A stretch of DNA of 64,000 bases from Streptomyces sp. NBC_00271 (GTDB taxonomy: Bacteria > Actinomycetota > Actinomycetes > Streptomycetales > Streptomycetaceae). Positions 17,846 through 25,300 of the stretch are shown here, one piece after another. Position 1 is the stretch's first letter; each line of letters starts with the position of its first letter. The notes beneath the pieces are model-generated. The model was not told where the DNA came from. It was given only the letters and a program-made list of their open reading frames with translations, and made no database searches. The DNA lies in assembly GCF_036178845.1 (NCBI RefSeq), contig NZ_CP108070.1, forward strand, positions 9,300,001-9,364,000, written 5' to 3'. The position numbers and the translations under genes were made by a program.

Positions 17846-18964
17846 ATGACCGCGACACCGGTGTGCGACGACGGTGCCGCGGCCCCTTGGGGAACCGCCG
17901 AGTTCACCGAGCGGCTGCGTGCCGTCGCCGAGGACCGCTACCACGACCGTCATCCCTTCAACGTCCGTATGCACCAAGGCGAGTTGACCCCGGCCGAGCT
18001 GCGCCGCTGGATCATCAACCGCTTCCACTACCAACGCCACATCCCCGTCAAGGACGCCCTGATCCTGGCCAAGTTCGACGATCCCGCACTGCGGCGGGTG
18101 TGGGTCCGCAGGATCCAGGACCACGACGGCACCGCCGTCGGACAGGGCGGCATCGAACGCTGGCTGCGGCTGGGCGAGGCCGCCGGCCTCGAACGGCCGG
18201 CGCTGTGGGACACCGCCCGGGTGCTGCCCGGTGTCCGGCTCGCGGTCGAGGGCTACGTCAATTTCTGCCGCCTGCGCCCCGCGCTCGACGCGGTCGCCGC
18301 CTCCCTCACGGAGCTGTCCGCACCGGGGTTGATGCGCACGCGGATCGCCGCGTTCGAGCGGTACTACCCCTGGATCGAGGCGGAGGGGCTCGCGTATTTC
18401 CGTACCCGCATCGGGCAGGGCAGCCGTGACAGCGAGGAGGCGCTCGCCCTGGTCCAGGGCTGGGCCCGCACCCGTGAGCAGCAGGAACGGGCCGTGGCGG
18501 CGCTGACATTCAAGTGCGAGGTGCTGTGGGCGCTCCTGGACGCGGTGGACCGGGCGAGCGACTCCGTGCCGACGGGCCCGGCGGACGGGGTGTCGGGGGA
18601 TGCCGCGCGGCTTGTGTCTGAGCATGTGCTGGGAGATGTCTCACCGCTCGTGTCTGAGCGCACGTCGGGAGATGCCTCGCCCCTCGTGTTTGAGTCGTCG
18701 TCTGGGGAGGTCTCGCCCGGAGTCGTCCCGCCGGGGCTGTCGGATTCGGTGGCGAGTTCGCGTGCGCGCGGGCCCGCGCAGCGGCGTCCCCGCGCCGCGC
18801 GGGACGTGGCCGGCGGCGACGCGGCTTTCGGGGCTTCGGGCGCGGCGGCGCAGGCAGGGACCGCGAGTGCGTCGATACCGACGAAGGTCCCGGCCCGCCA
18901 CCCCGGTGCACCCGTGCAGACGGACACCCCGGTGGTGCCCGGCCCCGCAGGGGGCCCGCCATGA
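17846..18964 (+). CDS. pqqC: Pyrroloquinoline-quinone synthase PqqC with long C-terminal tail
   Basis: 372 residues. Residues 1-235 form the PqqC oxidase fold that closes the ring and carries out the final eight-electron oxidation to PQQ. Family sequences visible include RYHDRHPFNVRMHQGEL, RFHYQRHIPVKDALI, RRIQDHDG and FERYYPWIE. Usual length is about 240-250 residues; here about 130 further residues follow, rich in Ser, Pro, Ala and Gly. Within that tail, three copies of a 12-residue unit (LVSEHVLGDVSP, LVSERTSGDASP, LVFESSSGEVSP) come from a 36-bp tandem repeat at 18611-18718. The tail has no known domain and may be a flexible linker to PqqD. Stop overlaps pqqD start (ATGA). Confidence 0.88.
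   Translation: MTATPVCDDGAAAPWGTAEFTERLRAVAEDRYHDRHPFNVRMHQGELTPAELRRWIINRFHYQRHIPVKDALILAKFDDPALRRVWVRRIQDHDGTAVGQGGIERWLRLGEAAGLERPALWDTARVLPGVRLAVEGYVNFCRLRPALDAVAASLTELSAPGLMRTRIAAFERYYPWIEAEGLAYFRTRIGQGSRDSEEALALVQGWARTREQQERAVAALTFKCEVLWALLDAVDRASDSVPTGPADGVSGDAARLVSEHVLGDVSPLVSERTSGDASPLVFESSSGEVSPGVVPPGLSDSVASSRARGPAQRRPRAARDVAGGDAAFGASGAAAQAGTASASIPTKVPARHPGAPVQTDTPVVPGPAGGPP
18611..18718 (+). repeat. 36-bp in-frame tandem repeat inside pqqC
   Basis: Three imperfect 36-bp units at 18611, 18647 and 18683, each encoding a 12-residue motif beginning LV(S/F)E and ending SP. Confidence 0.85.
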
Positions 18965-19215
18965 CCTGGCTTCCCGTTCTCGCCCGCTCCGTGATGCTCC
19001 GTCATGATCGCGTACGCGACACGGACTTGCTGCTCATGCCCGAACGCGTCGTCGTCCTGCGCGGCCACGCCGGGAGTGTCGTTCGGCTCTGCGACGGCAG
19101 GCGCGAGGTGCCCGAGATCGTCGCCATGCTCGCCGAACGCTTCCCCGGCGCGCCGATCGCCGACGAAGTACCCGGATTCCTCTCGGCGTTGTACGAGGAG
19201 GGCTGGCTGCGATGA
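18961..19215 (+). CDS. pqqD: PQQ biosynthesis peptide chaperone PqqD
   Basis: 84 residues. PqqD is a small RRE-fold protein that binds the PqqA peptide and delivers it to PqqE. Seen: LLLMPERVVVLRGHAGSVVRLCDG followed by REVPEIVAMLAERFP and FLSALYEEGWLR, the standard PqqD layout with the winged-helix end. It overlaps pqqC at its start and pqqE at its end, each by 4 bases, so all three should be translationally coupled. Confidence 0.88.
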   Translation: MTWLPVLARSVMLRHDRVRDTDLLLMPERVVVLRGHAGSVVRLCDGRREVPEIVAMLAERFPGAPIADEVPGFLSALYEEGWLR

Positions 19216-20297
19216 CCGCGACCGTCGATCCCCCCTGGGCCCTGCTGGCCGAACTCACCCACGGCTGCCCGCTGCGCTGCGCGTATTGCTCCAACCCCGT
19301 CGAACTGATCAGTCGGTCAAGAGAGCTGACCGCCGAACAATGGACTGACGTCTTTCGTCAAGCCGCTGACCTGGGCGTTGTCCAGACCCACCTGTCCGGC
19401 GGCGAACCCCTCCTCAGGCGCGATCTCGCCCGGATCGTCGCCGCCGCCGACACCGCGGGCCTCTACACCCAGCTCGTCACCAGCGGTGTGGGCCTGCACG
19501 AGCGAAGGCTCGCGGAGCTGCTGGACGCGGGACTGCGCAGCGTCCAGCTCTCCGTGCAGCACACCGATCCCCAAGCCGCCGAACTCATCGCGGGAGCCCG
19601 CGCGTTCACCGCCAAGGAGCGCGCCGCACGGCTGGTGCGGGCGACAGGGCTGCCGCTCGGTCTGAACGTCGTGCTGCACCGGGCCAACATCGACGCCGTC
19701 GACGACCTGATCACGCTCGCTCTCGCCTGGGGCGCCGACCGGATCGAGCTCGCCCACACGCAGTACTACGGCTGGGCCGCCCGCAACCGCACCGCCCTGC
19801 TGCCGACCCGGGACCAGGTCGAACGGGCCCGCGTCACCGTGCGCCGCCGACGCGAACAACTCACCGGCTCATTGGAGTTGGTCTGGGTCGCCCCCGACCT
19901 TCTCGACGCCACCGCGAAACCCTGCATGGGCGGCTGGGGCGCCGTCTCCCTCACCGTCGCCCCGGACGGCACCGCGCTCCCGTGCCCCTCCGCCGCGACC
20001 CTCCCGACACTCGACGCGCCGAACGTGCGCGCACACCGGATCGACTGGATCTGGCGTGAGTCGAAGGCCTTCAACGCCTACCGGGGCGAGGCGTGGATGC
20101 CGGACCCCTGCCGCGGCTGCGCCCTGCGCACGACCGACTTCGGCGGCTGCCGCTGCCAGGCGTACGCGCTCACCGGCGACGCCTCCCGCACCGACCCGGC
20201 CTGCCGCCACGCACCCGACCACCACCTCGTCCGCGCGCTCGTCGACGAGGCCCCGCTCAGGAACTCCGCCTACGCCTACCGAGAGAGAGGAACATGA
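19212..20297 (+). CDS. pqqE: PqqA peptide cyclase PqqE, radical SAM
   Basis: 361 residues. The radical-SAM cluster motif is CPLRCAYC near residue 18 (CX3CX2C), with SGGEPLLRRDL as the SAM-binding GGE motif. The C-terminal SPASM domain carries clustered Cys (CMGGWG, LPCPSA, CRGCALRTTDFGGCRCQAY, CRH) for extra iron-sulfur clusters. It forms the Glu-Tyr carbon-carbon bond in PqqA, the first committed step of PQQ synthesis. Stop codon overlaps the start of the GH105 gene (ATGA at 20294-20297), placing a carbohydrate enzyme directly in the pqq operon. Confidence 0.93.
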   Translation: MTATVDPPWALLAELTHGCPLRCAYCSNPVELISRSRELTAEQWTDVFRQAADLGVVQTHLSGGEPLLRRDLARIVAAADTAGLYTQLVTSGVGLHERRLAELLDAGLRSVQLSVQHTDPQAAELIAGARAFTAKERAARLVRATGLPLGLNVVLHRANIDAVDDLITLALAWGADRIELAHTQYYGWAARNRTALLPTRDQVERARVTVRRRREQLTGSLELVWVAPDLLDATAKPCMGGWGAVSLTVAPDGTALPCPSAATLPTLDAPNVRAHRIDWIWRESKAFNAYRGEAWMPDPCRGCALRTTDFGGCRCQAYALTGDASRTDPACRHAPDHHLVRALVDEAPLRNSAYAYRERGT

Positions 20298-21493
20298 GAC
20301 GACGACTGCGGGCAGCGCTGATGGCGGGCGTGCTCACTACCGCCGGCCTGACCACGGTGGCCGCCACCGCACCCCCAGCACCTTTACCCCAAGCGCCTGT
20401 GGGAAGGCCCGCCGCCGCCCAGGACTGGTCCGTCGCCCTGATCGACTCGACCATGGCCCGCTACACCCCGAGCACGATCGGCGGCTGGTCGTACCCGGTC
20501 GGGCTGTACCTCTACGGCCAGTACCTCACGTACCAGCGCACGCACGACGCCCGCTATCTCACCTACATCAAGAGCTATGTCGACCGCTTCGTGTCGAGCG
20601 ACGGTTCGATCGGCCAGAGCTTCAACAGCCTCGACAGCATGCAGGCGGGCCGGCTGCTGACGATCCTGCATCACGAGACGGGCCAGGACCGCTACCGCAA
20701 GGCGGCCCTGAAGATCCGGAACCGTCTGAACACCTACCCGCGCACCTCCGACGGAGGCTTCTGGCACGCCGACACCAGCAGCCGGGCCCATCAGCTCTGG
20801 TCGGACGGCGTCTACATGGTGAACCCGTTCCTCGTCGAGTACGGCAAGGAGTTCGGGGACACGACCTACGCGAACGACGAGGCCGCCAAGCAGCTCTACG
20901 TCTACGGCAACCATCTCCAGGTGGCGAACGGCCTGTTGAAGCACGCCTACGACGAGTCGAGGACGGTGAGCTGGGCCGACCCGGCGACCGGTCTCGCCCC
21001 GGAGCACTGGTGCCGGGCGGTCGGCTGGTACGCGATGGCGATCGTCAACGTGCTCGACGCGATCCCGGTCAACCACCCCAGGCGACCCCAACTCGTGGGC
21101 ATTTTCAGGAGGTTGGCCGCCGGGCTGGAGAAGTACCAGGATCCGGCCACCGGCCGCTGGTTCCAGGTGATCGACAAGGGCGCCCGCAGCGACAACTGGA
21201 CCGAGACGTCCTGCTCCAGCATGTTCACCTACGCCCTCTCGCGCGGCGCCCAGCAGGGCTACCTCGACCCGCACTACGGGTCCGTTGCGCAACGCGGTTA
21301 CCAGGGCGTCCTCTCCAGGATGTCGGTCGGCGCCGACGGCCGCACCAACGTCATCGACATCTCCATCGGCACCAATGTCGGCGACTACGCGTACTACATC
21401 GCCCGCGACCGGGCCACGAACGACTTCCACGGCCTCGGCGCCTTTCTGATCATGAACGAACAGCTCACAGCCCACCCACTCAGGACGAGGTGA
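20294..21493 (+). CDS. Secreted unsaturated rhamnogalacturonyl hydrolase, GH105-like
   Basis: 399 residues. Signal peptide about 1-25, Ala/Pro-rich spacer, then an (alpha/alpha)6 barrel. The catalytic Asp of the YteR/YesR group lies in LWSDGVYMVNPF (near residue 177). GNHLQVANGLL and EHWCRAVGWYAMA also fit the family. These enzymes remove the 4,5-unsaturated galacturonic acid that rhamnogalacturonan lyases leave at the non-reducing end. Export is unusual, as many relatives act in the cytoplasm. GAGAGAGAGGA precedes the start, within pqqE. Seven bases separate its stop from the next gene. Confidence 0.85.
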   Translation: MRRRLRAALMAGVLTTAGLTTVAATAPPAPLPQAPVGRPAAAQDWSVALIDSTMARYTPSTIGGWSYPVGLYLYGQYLTYQRTHDARYLTYIKSYVDRFVSSDGSIGQSFNSLDSMQAGRLLTILHHETGQDRYRKAALKIRNRLNTYPRTSDGGFWHADTSSRAHQLWSDGVYMVNPFLVEYGKEFGDTTYANDEAAKQLYVYGNHLQVANGLLKHAYDESRTVSWADPATGLAPEHWCRAVGWYAMAIVNVLDAIPVNHPRRPQLVGIFRRLAAGLEKYQDPATGRWFQVIDKGARSDNWTETSCSSMFTYALSRGAQQGYLDPHYGSVAQRGYQGVLSRMSVGADGRTNVIDISIGTNVGDYAYYIARDRATNDFHGLGAFLIMNEQLTAHPLRTR

Positions 21494-21500
21494 GTCAGCC

Positions 21501-22295
21501 ATGAGCACCACCAGAAGGACCCTGCTCGGCGCGGCGCTCGGCGGCGCCGCCGGAGCCGCGGTCGGCATCCCGGCGACGGCCACCGCCGCCCACGCCGCCT
21601 CCTGGCAGCTGAAGTGGTCCCCGTCGGCGAGCGGCGACAAGCTCGGCGCCTTCGAGACGATCGAGGACGACCGCGCCGACTCGCACCCCGCGGGGCAGCC
21701 GCACATCTTCGCCACCGGCGACAACTGGCGCTTCAACATGCACACCGTCGACCGCGACACCTCGACGGACCGCCAGCGCCAGGAAGTCACGGGCCTGCGC
21801 AACGGGAGCGGCAGTGACTACCTCAAGTGGACCGTGGGCCAGACCTGGCGGGTCACGTACTCGATGTACATCCCGAGCTCGCTGAAGGCGACCACCACCT
21901 TCACCCACATCATGCAGATGAAGCAGCCCGGCACCGGCACCTCGCCGATCGTGGTGCAGTCACTGCGCCGGGTGAACGGGGTGCAGACCATCGAGCTGAA
22001 GCTCGCGATCGACGACATCCTCATCGGCCGCACAGATCTGGAGCCGCTGCAGAACAAATGGATCGACGTCGACTTCCAGATCAAGGTCGGCAACGGCTCC
22101 GCGGGCACCCTCCGCTGGATCCTCAAGAACGGCTCCACCACCGTCATCGACGCGTCCAAGTCGGGCGTCGACACCTTCCTCGCCGACCGGGTGCGCCCCA
22201 AGTGGGGCATCTACCGGTCCCTCGGCGACACCTCCGGGTCCCTGCAGGACTGCTACCTGCTGCTGACCAACCTGCGCGGCTACCAACTGGTATGA
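21501..22295 (+). CDS. Tat-exported polysaccharide lyase-like protein
   Basis: 264 residues. The N-terminus has the twin-arginine signal TTRRTLLGAALGGAAG, cleaved near AHAA. The mature part is a single jelly-roll domain (WQLKWSPSASGDKLG, DNWRFNMHTVDRD, VTYSMYIPSSLK, FTHIMQMKQPGTG, WIDVDFQIKVGNG). This is the polysaccharide lyase-like fold (Pfam Polysacc_lyase, related to heparin lyase I and PL20). It may cleave or merely bind an acidic glycan; catalytic residues cannot be assigned confidently. Its stop (TGA at 22293-22295) is 11 bases ahead of the next start. Confidence 0.7.
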   Translation: MSTTRRTLLGAALGGAAGAAVGIPATATAAHAASWQLKWSPSASGDKLGAFETIEDDRADSHPAGQPHIFATGDNWRFNMHTVDRDTSTDRQRQEVTGLRNGSGSDYLKWTVGQTWRVTYSMYIPSSLKATTTFTHIMQMKQPGTGTSPIVVQSLRRVNGVQTIELKLAIDDILIGRTDLEPLQNKWIDVDFQIKVGNGSAGTLRWILKNGSTTVIDASKSGVDTFLADRVRPKWGIYRSLGDTSGSLQDCYLLLTNLRGYQLV

Positions 22296-22306
22296 GGAGC
22301 CGTTCC

Positions 22307-25300
22307 ATGAAACCCCCCATGAGAAAGCGGAGTTGGGCGGCGAGCGTCTTCTTCGCCTTCGCCGTCGTACTCGGCCTGACCCACCCCGAGGCCCTCGCGG
22401 CCCCCCGAACCGCCACCCCACCCACGTCCACGTCCACCAAAACGCCCCACGCCGCCGTCTTCGACGTCCACGCCTACGGAGCCAAGGGCGACGGCTCCAC
22501 CAACGACACCCCCGCCATCAACAAGGCCATCACCGCCGCCAACGCGGCGGGCGGCGGCACCGTCCGCTTCCCCGCCGGCCAGTACAAGTCCAAGAACACC
22601 ATCCACATGAAGAGCGAGGTCACTCTTCAAGTGGACAAGGGCGCGACGATCCAAGGCTCCAGCGCGGACACCTACGACCCGCCCGAGGCCAACCCCAACG
22701 ACGCCTACCAGGACTACGGGCACAGCCACTTCCACAACGCGATGATCTACGGCGACAAGCTGAAGAACATCGGCTTCGCCGGTGAGGGCGTCATCGACGG
22801 CCTCGGCAACCTCATCACCGGCAACCCCAAGTCCGGCGAGGCCGACAAGATCCTCTCGCTGACCCGCTGCGACGGCCTGCGCCTCGGCGACGGCCTCACC
22901 CTGCGGCGCGGCGGCCACTTCGCGGCCCTCATCAACGGCTGTACGAACGTCACCTCGGACCACCTGACCATCGACACGGCGAGCGACCGCGACGGCTGGA
23001 ACATCATCAGCACGACCAACGTCACGGTCACGAATGCCGACATCAAGGCCAACGACGACGCCCTCGTCTTCAAGAGCGACTACGCGCTCGGCGCCAAGCT
23101 CCCCAACGGCCATGTGCGGGTGAGCGATTCGTATCTGTCGGCGGTGTGCTGCAACGCCCTGATGTTCGGGTCCGAGACCTGCGGAGACTTCTCCGACTAC
23201 CAGTTCGCCAAGATCCGCATCGAGGGCTCGAACAAGTCCGGGCTCGGCATGGTCTCCATGGACGGCGCGAAGATCTCAGACGTCCACTACCGCGACATCA
23301 CCATGACCGGCGTCCGCTCTCCCATCATGCAGAAGATCGGTACCCGAAAGCGCTGCGGCAACAGTCCCGGCGTCGGTTCGATCAGCAACGTCACGTACGA
23401 CAACATCACGGCGACCGGGGTGAGTCCATCCTTCAGCCCGACACTGTGGGGCGAGAGCGGCCACCGGATCAACGGGGTCACCTTCACCAACGTCGACATC
23501 ACCGTCCCCGGCGGCAACGGCACCATGTCCACCGCCGTGCCGAGCAATGACCCGGGCGACTACAACCCGAAGGCCATCGGCACGCGGCCCGCCTACGGCT
23601 GGTACGTCCACAACGCCGACAACGTCAGCTTCACGGACAGCTCGGTGAAATACGCGGCCGACGACGGACGCCCGGCCGTCATCGCGAACGCCGCGAACGG
23701 GATCAGGTTCACCCGGTTCACGGCCCAGCGGGGGAGTAACTCACCCCACGACATGGGCTTCCAGAACGTCACCGGCTACTGCCTGACGGACAGTCACAAC
23801 ACCTCGGGCGGCGCACTGCGGGTCTCCGCCGGCGGCTCCAGCGAGAACTGCGGTACGGCGGCCAAGAGCACGGCGACGACGACCACCGCCGTGCAGCGGC
23901 CGCACACAGGTGTGAAGCCGCTCGACCTCGAAAACCCCCGCCAGGCCTTCCTGCGCGGCTCCGTCGGCGGACTCTTCCTGCACTGGGGCGAACGCACCGC
24001 CCCCGCCCACACCAGCTGCACCGCCTGGGAGAACGACGTCACCAACGGCGGCTGGACGCCCGACTACTGGGTGAACGAGGCCCAGAAACTGCACACCCAG
24101 TACCTCGTCCTCGCCACCTTCCACAGCCGCCTCGGCTACGCCCGCCCCTGGCCCTCGAAGATCCCCGGCAGCTGCTCCACCAAGCGGGACTTCCTCGGCG
24201 AACTCATCACCGCCGCCAAGGCCAAGGGCCTCAAGGTCATCCTCTACATGACCGACGACCCCCAGTGGCACGACGAGGGCGGCCACGAGTGGCTCGACTC
24301 GGCCGCGTACTCCGCCTACAAGGGCACCGACGTCGACCTCACCACCCGCGACGGCTTCGGCCGCTTCAGCTACGACAACTTCTTCGAGGTCATGGACCGC
24401 TATCCGGACCTCGGCGGCTTCTGGATCGACAACGACAACGCGTACTGGGAGAGCCACGACCTCTACGCGCAGATCCAGCAGAAGCGCCCGAACTACACGC
24501 TCAGCAACAACAACGAAGACACGCCGATCATGGACATGATCAGCAATGAGCAGAAGACGGGCATGACCCCGTCCTACGACTACCCCCAAGCCGTCTACAC
24601 GGCCGGGCCCCGCCTCACCGAAGCCGACTTCAAGCTGCCGTCGAGCGGGGCGTGGTGGTACGACGGCTCCAACCCGTCCGTCGACAAGATGCTCACCCTC
24701 GGCCGGTTGATCACCAACGCCGGCTCCTCCGTGAAGGCCCTGATGGCCGAGACCGCGCAGGTCAACGGCAAGTTCCCAACGAACCAGGAGGCCTTCAACA
24801 ACTTCGCCAACTCCTATCTCGGCCCCATCTGGCAGTCACTGCACGGCACCGAGGGCGGCGGCTACCTGTACGGCGGCCTCAAGCCCGGCTTCTGGAACGA
24901 CGGGGCCCACGGTGTCACCACGGTCAGCAAGACCGACCCCGACCTCCAGTACATCCACGTACTGACCCCGCCCAGCACCAGCACCCTGCGCATCCGCGAC
25001 AACGGCTACCGCATCGCCTCCGTCACCAACCTCCGTACGGGCGCGGCTATTTCGTGGTCCCAGTCGGGTGGCGTGCTCACCCTGAGCGGCCTGGCGAACT
25101 GGGACCCGTACGACACCGTCTTCAAGGTCACCACGGCGGGCCGCCAGGGCATCGCGTCCGGCGTCACGATGTCCGCGAGCGCCTCGGCGAGCGGTCATGG
25201 CGCGGCTGCCGCGGGCGACGGCGACTACCTCACCTACTGGGACAGCAACAAGACGCTGCCCGTCAACCTCACCTTCGACCTCGGCAGCGCGAAGAAGGTC

